64,000 nt of DNA from Candidatus Altimarinota bacterium (GTDB taxonomy: Bacteria > Patescibacteriota > Gracilibacteria > UBA4473): positions 1 to 64,000 of the forward strand of contig JABAZT010000028.1 in assembly GCA_018608565.1 (NCBI GenBank), read 5' to 3'. Within the stretch, counting starts at the first letter, position 1. Each line of letters starts with the position of its first letter. Made by a program: the position numbers and the translations under genes. Positions 54,746 to 62,286 of this stretch are shown here, in pieces. The notes beneath the pieces were generated by a model, which saw nothing but the letters and a program-made list of their open reading frames with translations, was not told where the DNA came from and did no database searches.

Positions 54746-56416
54746 CTAAAATTCATTAGGAAGGAGCTGCGGAAATAGAAAATCAATAAATTCATCGACC
54801 ACTTCCGAGGCATGCGGGGGAGCAAGTGATGGACGTTCGTTACAGTCTGTAATGGTATAATTTTCAGGCTTTGTAATATCAGGCAATATCAAATCCACCC
54901 CCAATACCGCCATCCCTAAAGTTCTAGATATATTCTCTGTCACGAGTAGGAGCTCATTAGGAATCGTATCTGTTACGTTCTCTAGGAACTCTCCTGTTTT
55001 TAAATTTGGGCTTTCTCTCAAAAATATTTTTGTGTTTTCCGACGGAATGTCCTCTGGTTTATAGTTTTGAGATTCAATACATCCATAGGTTTCCTTATCT
55101 AATGGAATATGCATTCCTTCATACATTCCTCCAATTCTACGATTTAGCTTTTCTATCAGTTTTACTACGGTATGACTTCCTGTTCCCAATATATAAGGAA
55201 CTTCTACCTTCAATACAGAGCAAACCTTATAATTTATTACCAAAAACCGATATCGACTTCCCTCCGTAGTTTTCTCAATTAATACCCTGTGACCGTATTT
55301 CTGAGCTTTTCTTAATCCATACTTTAGCTTTGAATTTTCAGATATATTATTGGTGATACCGTAGACTTTTGTCCCCTTCAGCGGTTTTATAACGACATTG
55401 GTATGTGCTGCCATAAAATTTTTAGCTTCCTGTAGTGTGGAAATTTCTGCTTGAATTGGAACCTTTAAATCCGCGGCGGCTAATACTTTTCGATTTAATT
55501 TTCGGTTATCACAATACTTGAGCGCAATTGAATTTGTAAACTCTGTCAATGATTCGTAACAAGACAAAGTTCTTCCTCCAAAACCAAGCTCATAAAACCC
55601 CGTCTCATCCAAAACATTGATAGAGATGCCCCTCTTTCGAGCTGCATCTATTATGACTCGAGAATGAATATTTAATTTTTTTTCTGGTGGAGGTCCAATA
55701 AAATAGGGTTCATTCAACTCATTTTTGTGTTCTATCACAAAGGTTGGAAGTCGTTTGAATCCTAGTTTTTCATAGAGACTTATGGCCGCTTTATTTTTGG
55801 TGGTTACAAGTAAATCAAGATATGATTTCTGGTTTTTTCTGGCGGCATGGATCACATACTCAACCAACATTTTTCCGATTCCAGGAATATTGGCACTTGG
55901 ATTTACCACTACGCCCCACAGACTGGCTCCATCATCTATGCCTTCATGATTTACTAACGCAGCACAAGCCACGACTCTCCCTGTTTTCTGCTTCTCTACT
56001 ACGATCCACTCTACCGCCTTTTCAAGTAATCCTTCTGCGAGTGCTTCTCCATAAGGATTCATTTGTCGTGCTTCGTATATTCGCTGAACAGTTTCTAGAT
56101 CCGTCTTAGGATTATAGGCTCTAATATTTAGATTTTCACTCTGTGGTGCTGTTGAGATCGCTGAGTTAAGTTCGAGTCGATAGGTATGATAGGGTCCTAA
56201 AAAAATCTTGTGAGGAGATACTGGTAAAACCATATGCGGATCATCTACCAGTACCGCACTATTAACTCGACCAAGAGGTTCTTCGCATACCTCTCTGATC
56301 AATAATTCTGGTGTTTCGTAGTTTTGTGCAAAAATTACTTTCCCCCACCCACAGTCTATATATTTTTTCTCGGGCAAAGGATCAGGCTCGTCATCAGTGG
56401 TAGAAATTTGTCTCAT
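54746..56416 (-). CDS. GNAT and ATP-grasp fusion, NAGGN/cyanophycin-synthetase-like
   Basis: Bifunctional 556-aa protein. Residues about 95-230 form a GNAT acetyltransferase (NIRAYNPKTDLETVQRI, IGKMLVEYVIHAARKN, ISLYEKLGFKRL). Residues about 290-540 form an ATP-grasp ligase (KVLAAADLKVP, NVVIKPLKGTKVYGI, EKTTEGSRYRFLVINYK, TGSHTVVKLIEKLN, the final DCNERPSLAPPH). The layout is that of N-acetylglutaminylglutamine synthetase, which makes an osmoprotectant dipeptide, and its ATP-grasp resembles that of cyanophycin synthetase. A divergent M20 peptidase is adjacent. Substrates are inferred from layout only. TATAGT stands 7 nt before the ATG. Confidence 0.72.
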   Translation of the reverse strand: MRQISTTDDEPDPLPEKKYIDCGWGKVIFAQNYETPELLIREVCEEPLGRVNSAVLVDDPHMVLPVSPHKIFLGPYHTYRLELNSAISTAPQSENLNIRAYNPKTDLETVQRIYEARQMNPYGEALAEGLLEKAVEWIVVEKQKTGRVVACAALVNHEGIDDGASLWGVVVNPSANIPGIGKMLVEYVIHAARKNQKSYLDLLVTTKNKAAISLYEKLGFKRLPTFVIEHKNELNEPYFIGPPPEKKLNIHSRVIIDAARKRGISINVLDETGFYELGFGGRTLSCYESLTEFTNSIALKYCDNRKLNRKVLAAADLKVPIQAEISTLQEAKNFMAAHTNVVIKPLKGTKVYGITNNISENSKLKYGLRKAQKYGHRVLIEKTTEGSRYRFLVINYKVCSVLKVEVPYILGTGSHTVVKLIEKLNRRIGGMYEGMHIPLDKETYGCIESQNYKPEDIPSENTKIFLRESPNLKTGEFLENVTDTIPNELLLVTENISRTLGMAVLGVDLILPDITKPENYTITDCNERPSLAPPHASEVVDEFIDFLFPQLLPNEF

Positions 56417-56423
56417 TAGACGA

Positions 56424-56429
56424 ACTATA
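56424..56429 (-). promoter_or_regulatory. -10 box of the GNAT/ATP-grasp gene
   Basis: TATAGT on the minus strand ends 7 nt before the ATG at 56416, giving a leaderless mRNA. Confidence 0.5.
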
Positions 56430-56527
56430 AAGATATGAGTCTATTTTTCAAAACATTGTATTTTTTAACCTAGAAATTTAGTGAAATACGTTGACACTTT
56501 GTTCCTTGTAGCTTAGAAAAAGAAGTA

Positions 56528-57829
56528 ATGAAACAATTCCCTGAAGTTATCGATAAAACTGGAATATTAATTTCAAATAGTTCTTCCCATTTTTTTGATC
56601 ACTGTAAAAAAATAGCCGAAGAGAAGTATTTTCAATTTAATCCTAAGATACTAGCAAGCGCGTCAAAACACCTTCAAGATTTAGTACGAATCCGTAGTGT
56701 CACTGGATTTGAAGGAAAAATATTGCATCATATAACTCAAACTCTTGAGAACTATGATTTGCCACCAGTATTTGATGTAAACGTATATGAACCCAATATT
56801 GTAGTTGAATATCGAGGCGACCCGAAAAATAAAAAATTCACAAGCTTTGTTAGTCATGTAGACACGGTAGATTTTGATGCCAATGAATGGTCTCATGCCC
56901 CTGATAGTGGAGATCTGATAGAAATAGACGGCGAGTGGAAACTCTATGGTCGGGGATCACTTGATGTAAAACAAGGTTCCGCCGCCTCACTCGCTCTTAT
57001 CGAAGCTCTTATCGAACAGCCTGTAGATAAAAATTTTCGATTTGTCTTCTATGAAGGGGAAGAAACGGGAGATCCTACCGGCGCCAGTGCGTTAATACAA
57101 CAAGGTATTATCACTCCAGAAAATACAGATGTAGCGTTTGTTATTGAACCTTCTAAAAAAAATATAATTCATGGTGCTTTTTGTAATATTACGATAGAAG
57201 TTCGAGTTGATGGTATCTCTGGGCACTCTTCTGAACCAGATCATGCGATCAATGCGATTCGAGTTCTTGCTGAAGCCATTGTTGAGATTGATGAGAAATT
57301 TGAACGTCCCTCCATCCGCCTTGGAGATGAATTATTTGTGAGCACTCTTGCCCCGACCGTTTTTGATACTCCCGATAAATCTACAAATGTGATCAAAGGA
57401 ACGGCTTCTGCATTATTTGATCTTCGACTGGTGCCAAACACCGATCCAGAAGTAGTCCGAAAATCTATTGAGACATTACTTAATTGCGTATGTGCAAGAC
57501 ATGAAGCCGAGTCTAAATGCACACTCATAAAAACAGAACAAGGAGGCGTCGCCCTCTGGAATGATTCTACCGATTTTGATTCTGATATTATGGCTCCCTG
57601 CCAACTACCACGAAAAGTCTATACACTTGCGAGAGCGTTTAATCTCAAGCCTCTTATTGGTAAGTTTTGGTCAGATCTTGCCACTATGCTCTCTGCGGGA
57701 ATCCCTGCTGTTAATATTGGTGGTGGTCCTATTGAAAGAGCTCATAAAAAAGATGAATATCTTACCATCGAAGAACTAGGAGACCTTATGTCTCAGATGT
57801 GTTTCCTGGCTTTTGACGGATTGGAATAA
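56528..57829 (+). CDS. M20-family peptidase/deacylase
   Basis: Zinc hydrolase of 433 aa in the M20 family (DapE/ArgE-like). Motifs: SVTGFEGKI, FVSHVDTVDFD (zinc histidine and aspartate), YGRGSLDVKQG, YEGEETGDPTG (general base and zinc glutamates), VIEPSKKN, VDGISGHSSEPDHAINA of the dimerisation domain, and the C-terminal ERAHKKDEYL with the last zinc histidine. The substrate may be an acylated or dipeptide amino acid; its divergent neighbour makes an N-acylated peptide if that call is right. The TTGACA upstream and an AAGAAG before the ATG give it an ordinary leader. Confidence 0.85.
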   Translation: MKQFPEVIDKTGILISNSSSHFFDHCKKIAEEKYFQFNPKILASASKHLQDLVRIRSVTGFEGKILHHITQTLENYDLPPVFDVNVYEPNIVVEYRGDPKNKKFTSFVSHVDTVDFDANEWSHAPDSGDLIEIDGEWKLYGRGSLDVKQGSAASLALIEALIEQPVDKNFRFVFYEGEETGDPTGASALIQQGIITPENTDVAFVIEPSKKNIIHGAFCNITIEVRVDGISGHSSEPDHAINAIRVLAEAIVEIDEKFERPSIRLGDELFVSTLAPTVFDTPDKSTNVIKGTASALFDLRLVPNTDPEVVRKSIETLLNCVCARHEAESKCTLIKTEQGGVALWNDSTDFDSDIMAPCQLPRKVYTLARAFNLKPLIGKFWSDLATMLSAGIPAVNIGGGPIERAHKKDEYLTIEELGDLMSQMCFLAFDGLE

Positions 57830-57865
57830 AAGATTTCAACACCCCCTTTATAGAAGTTTTAATTT

Positions 57866-57911
57866 TAAATAAAAACCTCTCAGAGCCAGAAGAAGACTGA
57901 CTACTAAGAGG
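57866..57911 (-). terminator. Intrinsic terminator of the SPFH gene
   Basis: On the minus strand CCTCT-TAGT-AGTCAG pairs through the loop TCTTCTT with CTGGCT-CTG-AGAGG and is followed by TTTTTATTT. It lies 26 bp past the SPFH stop. Confidence 0.7.
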
Positions 57912-57936
57912 AGATGATTTAAAAAGATGATGTGAT

Positions 57937-58887
57937 CTATTTCCCTATATTTATCAAAGGAATTGGACTCCCCTCTCCTCCTGATCCAAAATAAGTAGCT
58001 GGATAGGCTCCGTCCCATTTTTCAATGGCAGACTTGGCATTTTCGAGTTTTTTAAACTCTAGAATATCTGGAGTAATATCTGTTTGCAGGAGTCTATTAA
58101 ATTCTCCAATCCCTTCCCCTTCTAGTATTTTTGCCTGTTTTTCTGCTTCGGCCTTTTTTACTTTTTGCTGCGAACTGATTTCAATTTGTCGGAGTATATA
58201 TTCTTCTTTTTGAGCTTTTTGTTCTTCTATTTGTTTTTGTTCAATAGCAGCTTTGAACTGTGCATTGAAGTCAAAGTTTGTAAGATTTATGTCCTCCAGC
58301 ACTATAAAGTCTTCTGCAAGTTCAATCGTTAGATATTCTTGAACAAGATTTTTGATCTCTTCTCGTTTTGTTAGTATGTCAGACACCTTATATTTAGCGG
58401 TAAAAGTCTTTACTGCATCGATCGTTTTTGGAATTACTTTTTTGGATTCATAGTCGAGCCCAATGTCCTGATAAATACTGGCAACTTTTGCTTTGTCGAG
58501 ATGATAAGTTACTACTGCATCTACATATACATCCTGAAGATCAGAACTTGCGGCAAACATAGATCCGTACTCAGTTGCTTTTGCACTCGTAAAAGAGGTT
58601 TGTTTATTATAGGCGAGCTGATTGTTTGATTTATTTACAAATACAATCTTCTGACTTCGTACCGGTATCTGAACTACGTCTTGAAAAATTGGGAGTCTAA
58701 AGTGGAGACCCTCTCCATGGGTACTTGACTGAATCCCTCCACGTAATTTATCAAACACCACCCCAGTATGTCCTGGATCTATAGTTACAAATGGATTGAG
58801 TGCGGTAACGACAAGAATAAGGAGCACTCCTATGGCGATCCACTTAGCGGTACCGAAAAATTGTTGTATGTCTTTCACGAGTGTCAT
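57937..58887 (-). CDS. SPFH/prohibitin-family membrane protein
   Basis: A 316-aa protein with one N-terminal membrane helix (WIAIGVLLILVVTALNPFVTI), the SPFH core (VVFDKLRGGIQSSTHGEGLHFRLPIFQDVVQIPVRSQ) and a long charged coiled coil (QKQIEEQKAQKEEYILRQIE, AEAEKQAKILEGEGIGEFNR). Such proteins form ring-shaped membrane scaffolds and, as HflK/C, control FtsH. No partner gene is adjacent; the gene is divergent from metA. Confidence 0.88.
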   Translation of the reverse strand: MTLVKDIQQFFGTAKWIAIGVLLILVVTALNPFVTIDPGHTGVVFDKLRGGIQSSTHGEGLHFRLPIFQDVVQIPVRSQKIVFVNKSNNQLAYNKQTSFTSAKATEYGSMFAASSDLQDVYVDAVVTYHLDKAKVASIYQDIGLDYESKKVIPKTIDAVKTFTAKYKVSDILTKREEIKNLVQEYLTIELAEDFIVLEDINLTNFDFNAQFKAAIEQKQIEEQKAQKEEYILRQIEISSQQKVKKAEAEKQAKILEGEGIGEFNRLLQTDITPDILEFKKLENAKSAIEKWDGAYPATYFGSGGEGSPIPLINIGK

Positions 58888-58951
58888 TTTATTTTGGTGT
58901 TTAGAATCTACTTCTTCTTTATAGAGGTAGTTTTGTGTTTATTCAATTTTT

Positions 58952-58980
58952 TTGACAGAAACTATACGAGGCTCTATAAA
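58952..58980 (+). promoter_or_regulatory. Consensus promoter of the metA leader
   Basis: TTGACA and TATAAA are separated by exactly 17 nt. Transcription should begin about 7 nt after the -10 box, near 58987-58990, so the first codon of the leader peptide lies at or within a few bases of the mRNA 5' end. Confidence 0.85.
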
Positions 58981-58989
58981 TGACTGTAG

Positions 58990-59049
58990 ATGAAAAACAT
59001 AAAAGTAATGATGCCAATGATGATAAACCTTCTACCGAAGGCGAGTTAA
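58990..59049 (+). CDS. Methionine-rich leader peptide of metA
   Basis: Too short for the ORF track. ATG at 58990 reads MKNIKVMMPMMINLLPKAS and ends with TAA at 59047. Five of 19 residues are methionine, four of them in two pairs (codons 59008-59013 and 59017-59022). It would be translated leaderlessly from the promoter just upstream. Hairpin-forming segments begin 5 nt after the second Met pair. The metA start lies 77 bp after its stop. This is the layout of a ribosome-mediated attenuator; see the regulatory entry and the finding. Confidence 0.75.
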   Translation: MKNIKVMMPMMINLLPKAS

Positions 59050-59099
59050 TTGTTTGTATCTACTACGAATTCTTACTCCGCCTTTCTGGCGGTTTTTTT
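59028..59099 (+). promoter_or_regulatory. metA attenuator: competing hairpins ending in an intrinsic terminator
   Basis: Segment 1-2: CCTTC (59028-59032) pairs with GAAGG (59037-59041), loop TACC. Antiterminator: GAAGGCGAGTTAA (59037-59049) pairs over about 12 bp, with three single-base bulges, with TTACTCCGCCTTTC (59073-59086). Terminator: CCGCC (59078-59082) pairs with GGCGG (59088-59092), followed by seven T. The antiterminator and terminator share 59078-59086 and cannot coexist. A ribosome stalled at the Met pairs would cover the CCTTC arm and free the antiterminator; a ribosome at the stop codon would cover 59037-59049 and let the terminator form. This is a logical reading of the sequence, not a measured result. 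Confidence 0.75.
59078..59099 (+). terminator. Intrinsic terminator in the metA leader
   Basis: CCGCC-TTTCT-GGCGG hairpin and seven T, located after the leader peptide and 27 bp before the metA ATG. Its position before the gene, not after one, is what marks it as an attenuator. Confidence 0.85.
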
Positions 59100-59126
59100 A
59101 TTTCTAAATTTATTATCTCTCTCCCT

Positions 59127-60071
59127 ATGCCACTGATTATCCCCTCCTCAAACAAACTCCCTATCTATAACTCGCTTGTCTCTGAACGAGTCCATGTAAT
59201 AGACAAATCTCGAGCCGAACATCAGGATATCCGTCCACTGAGGATTGGACTCCTCAATCTCATGCCGGCTGCCGTGAGAGAAAAAACTGAGATTCAATTC
59301 TTTCGACTCCTCGGGAACACCCCACTACAGATTGAACCAGTATTGATACGATTTGATGATTTTATTCCGAATACGGGTAAGGAGCGTATGGAAGTTTTTT
59401 ATGAAAAATTTGTAGAAGTGAAATCAAAAGGACTTGATGGGCTGATTGTGACAGGTGCAAATCTAGAGACACAAGAAAATGGATTGCTTTTAGATTTTGA
59501 TCAAATTCATTTTGTAGATGAATGGAAAAAGATTCTCGACTGGGCGAAAGAATATGTCACTTCCACTATCTATTCGTGTCTTGGTTCTCATTTTGCGTTA
59601 GAGCATTTTTATAAGATTGAACGAGAACATTCTGAACAAAAAATATTTGGAGTTTTCACTCATACGCTCGATCACTCCAATCATCCAGAAATTCTTCGTG
59701 GGATGAATGACCAAGTCCCTGTTCCACACTCTCGATGGGGAAATATACCAATAAAATCTATCAACCATCCTGAGTTACAAATTGTTGCCCAAAATCCTGA
59801 CTGCGGTTGGCATATGATCCTCGGTCGAAATGGTCGCGAAATCTATCTCCAAGGTCATCCTGAATATGATAGAGAGGATCTAGTCGGAGAATATCTCCGA
59901 GACAAAGAAAATGGTCAGGAAATGCCGCATAATTATTTTCCAAATAATGATGAAACTCAGACTCCCATCTGCAACTGGAAGGCTGATAGCTCCGTTTTCT
60001 ATCGAAATTGGGTCAATCATGTCTATCAGACAACCGGATACGATACGACAAAGCCGTTTATGGAGTCGTAG
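59127..60071 (+). CDS. metA: Homoserine O-acyltransferase (MetA type)
   Basis: First committed step of methionine synthesis, acylating homoserine with succinyl- or acetyl-CoA. The start MPLIIPSSNKLPIYNSL and DIRPLRIGLLNLMP are typical of MetA, followed by RLLGNTPLQIEP, the nucleophile in YSCLGSHFALEHFY, FGVFTHTLDHS, RGMNDQVPVPHSRW and the catalytic histidine/glutamate in QGHPEYDREDL. The 314 aa match the family. The track's start at 58980 is rejected: it overlaps the -10 box and the family begins at 59127. Which acyl donor is used cannot be told. No other methionine gene is in the window. Confidence 0.92.
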   Translation: MPLIIPSSNKLPIYNSLVSERVHVIDKSRAEHQDIRPLRIGLLNLMPAAVREKTEIQFFRLLGNTPLQIEPVLIRFDDFIPNTGKERMEVFYEKFVEVKSKGLDGLIVTGANLETQENGLLLDFDQIHFVDEWKKILDWAKEYVTSTIYSCLGSHFALEHFYKIEREHSEQKIFGVFTHTLDHSNHPEILRGMNDQVPVPHSRWGNIPIKSINHPELQIVAQNPDCGWHMILGRNGREIYLQGHPEYDREDLVGEYLRDKENGQEMPHNYFPNNDETQTPICNWKADSSVFYRNWVNHVYQTTGYDTTKPFMES

Positions 60072-60118
60072 GAAAGATTGAAAAATGAAGGGAAATACAA
60101 ACTCTTACTTTCTACCTC

Positions 60119-61678
60119 TTAATCACTCAATCGATCCCTCCTCCCTTTCTTCAAAAATAACCAAATCCCTAGTAATGGAAGGATCAAGCTCACCCCAATA
60201 ACGGTAATCATAAGAAGCCCTAGCTCCGAATAATCCATTGGTGTTATGACTGCTCCAGATGCATCTTTTACTTCTCGAGAGATGATAAAAATCTTGTTCA
60301 AATATTTTGTTCCTAAACTCCCTGCTGTCGTTGCTAGATTCATAAAACTTGCTGCTACTGCAAACCATGTCGCTCTCGAATGTGATGGTGCATAGTAGGC
60401 AATAATTGCCAACATGGGGATCATCGAAATATGTAAGATCGGACTATCCCAGGCTTGATCTACAATTGCAACTAGTCGAGGACTAAGCCCTAGCATCTCA
60501 TGAAACCCATAAAATAATCCAAGCTCTGGAAGGCTTAGTATTGCAGTGATAATAGTCAGAAATATAAGTACAGACCGAACTGGTTTAGAGGCAATGAAAT
60601 TTGCAAAAACCCATAAAATAACCAAAGGAACTATAGCACTAATTATCTGAAGCATTCCTATAAACTCTCGATCAAAATTGAATGTATCAATCAACCACCA
60701 GGTAGTTCCTGGGCCAACCGATGGAGTGGCTCTAAATATAAATATAGCCAAAAGTACTAAGAAAATAGTCTTCTTTCGTTGCTTCGTTTCATCCTTGAGA
60801 ATCCAGAATAAGAGGTAGACCAATAGTATCGCCGAAACAATAAATGTAAGTTCCTGTGTATAGGGACTGAGTGATTGTAAGATAGTTCCTATAACTCCAG
60901 AAGCACTTCCTACCATCTTAGACCAAAAAGCCATTAGGAGCATAAAGGCCGCGTAGAGAAGCCCCCCTGTCATGACGGTCTTATTAAATTTCCCATGTTC
61001 AGGATGATCTGTTATTTCCAGCCTTACAAATAAAGCCCCAAGAATAGAAATCAATGGAATCAATAATGCAATCCATATAATGTTTTGAGGATTTGACTCA
61101 AATATAGTGGCTAACCATCCAGTCATAAACGCCGCCACTACCCCCGAGATCATAAGACTCAGTCGTCCCAAAATCTGAACCATAGTTAGCTCAGCTCGTA
61201 TCTGGTCATCAGACTTTCCTTCTCGCTCTACTACCTCAGTCGTCATAGTATCAGCTGTCACATCCTGTACTACGAACCCAAACATGAGTAATAAATTGGC
61301 GGCAAGATACATCGTAAACTGATTTCCCATCCAAGTTACCGCTGGATGCTGTACCATCATCCCCATGAGCATCAAATACCCCAAAGAAAGTAATATAGAT
61401 CCGATGACGATATAGGCTTTTCGCTTTGATCCGAAGATCTTGAAATTATCAACTAACTGCCCAAAAATCATCTTGAGCGTCCAAGGCATCGTCACCCAGG
61501 CTGATATCATGATAAATTCTTCAGTAGAGAGACTTAGATTTTCTTTTTCCCAAAATGTTAGAGTTACACTCGTCACTGTCTGAAATCCATATGCAAAATA
61601 GATGAGTAACAACGGTATGTATCGAGCTTTCAAGGCACGAATAGGTGTAAGAATTGCAGACGAGATAGTTTGAATCAT
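60119..61678 (-). CDS. BT1/FBT-family transporter (MFS type)
   Basis: Polytopic transporter of 519 aa with about 12 helices. The PWTLKMIFGQLVDNFKIFGSKRKAYIV and GFVVQDVTADTMTTEVVE segments resemble the BT1 family of folate/biopterin transporters. The carried compound is unknown, but a CPR cell lacking vitamin synthesis would need such uptake. It converges with metA 47 bp away, and no terminator is seen in the gap. Confidence 0.68.
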   Translation of the reverse strand: MIQTISSAILTPIRALKARYIPLLLIYFAYGFQTVTSVTLTFWEKENLSLSTEEFIMISAWVTMPWTLKMIFGQLVDNFKIFGSKRKAYIVIGSILLSLGYLMLMGMMVQHPAVTWMGNQFTMYLAANLLLMFGFVVQDVTADTMTTEVVEREGKSDDQIRAELTMVQILGRLSLMISGVVAAFMTGWLATIFESNPQNIIWIALLIPLISILGALFVRLEITDHPEHGKFNKTVMTGGLLYAAFMLLMAFWSKMVGSASGVIGTILQSLSPYTQELTFIVSAILLVYLLFWILKDETKQRKKTIFLVLLAIFIFRATPSVGPGTTWWLIDTFNFDREFIGMLQIISAIVPLVILWVFANFIASKPVRSVLIFLTIITAILSLPELGLFYGFHEMLGLSPRLVAIVDQAWDSPILHISMIPMLAIIAYYAPSHSRATWFAVAASFMNLATTAGSLGTKYLNKIFIISREVKDASGAVITPMDYSELGLLMITVIGVSLILPLLGIWLFLKKGRRDRLSD

Positions 61679-61719
61679 TGATTTTATTCTATCTTTTTTT
61701 TTAGTACTGTCATGCTTAC

Positions 61720-62283
61720 ATGAAATATATCACCTTATTTTTGACTCTAGTATTTTTATCTGGATGTTCGGGCATGACCGAATTATCACTTGACGACTTT
61801 CTTCCGGCTATTGAAGAATTCATAATTGAACAAAATAGTAGTTCAATAGATGAAGAGTTTTCATATATTTCCATAAATTTTCCACAAAACTGTGATTGGA
61901 AACCACTTAAGCGAGTGGTGGATGGTGATACTATCATTGTAGATCGAGACTTACGAGTTCGTTTTATCGGTATTGATACTCCTGAAACCAAACGAGAAGG
62001 CTATCCTGTCCAGCCCTATGGACTCGAAGCGAGTGCCAAAATGAAAGAACTTCTTAAAGATACCAAAAGAGTCTGCCTTATTGAAGATAGTATCGGGGAT
62101 AAATATGATCAATATAGTCGTAAACTTGCCTATGTCTTCACTGAAGACGGAGTAGATACCAATGGAGCAATGCTCAAATCAGGACTGGCGCGAGGCTACT
62201 TTCGATTTCCGTTTGATCGGAAGGCGGAATTTCGGTCTTATGAGCGAGAAGCCAAAGATCTGAAGGTTGGGATTTGGGAGTAG
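61720..62283 (+). CDS. Secreted thermonuclease-like lipoprotein
   Basis: Staphylococcal-nuclease-fold protein of 187 aa with a signal peptide and lipobox (FLSGC), so it is exposed outside the membrane. The nuclease core is KRVVDGDTIIVDRDLRVRFIGIDTPE, then YGLEASAKMKELL and the active-site region YSRKLAYVFTEDG. It could degrade external DNA or RNA to supply nucleotides, in keeping with a scavenging life. The 3' end is convergent with the next gene, 3 bp away. Confidence 0.85.
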   Translation: MKYITLFLTLVFLSGCSGMTELSLDDFLPAIEEFIIEQNSSSIDEEFSYISINFPQNCDWKPLKRVVDGDTIIVDRDLRVRFIGIDTPETKREGYPVQPYGLEASAKMKELLKDTKRVCLIEDSIGDKYDQYSRKLAYVFTEDGVDTNGAMLKSGLARGYFRFPFDRKAEFRSYEREAKDLKVGIWE

Positions 62284-62286
62284 TAA

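Noticed and set aside
58981-59100. A SAM riboswitch or T-box in the metA leader
   Set aside because: The leader is only about 110-140 nt, has no T-box sequence and no recognisable SAM-I core. The coding frame with five Met codons and the competing stems explain it better.
58980-59126. The track's longer MetA start at 58980
   Set aside because: The ATG overlaps the -10 box, so it would not be transcribed, and the family N-terminus fits the ATG at 59127. The stretch is instead the leader with the attenuator.
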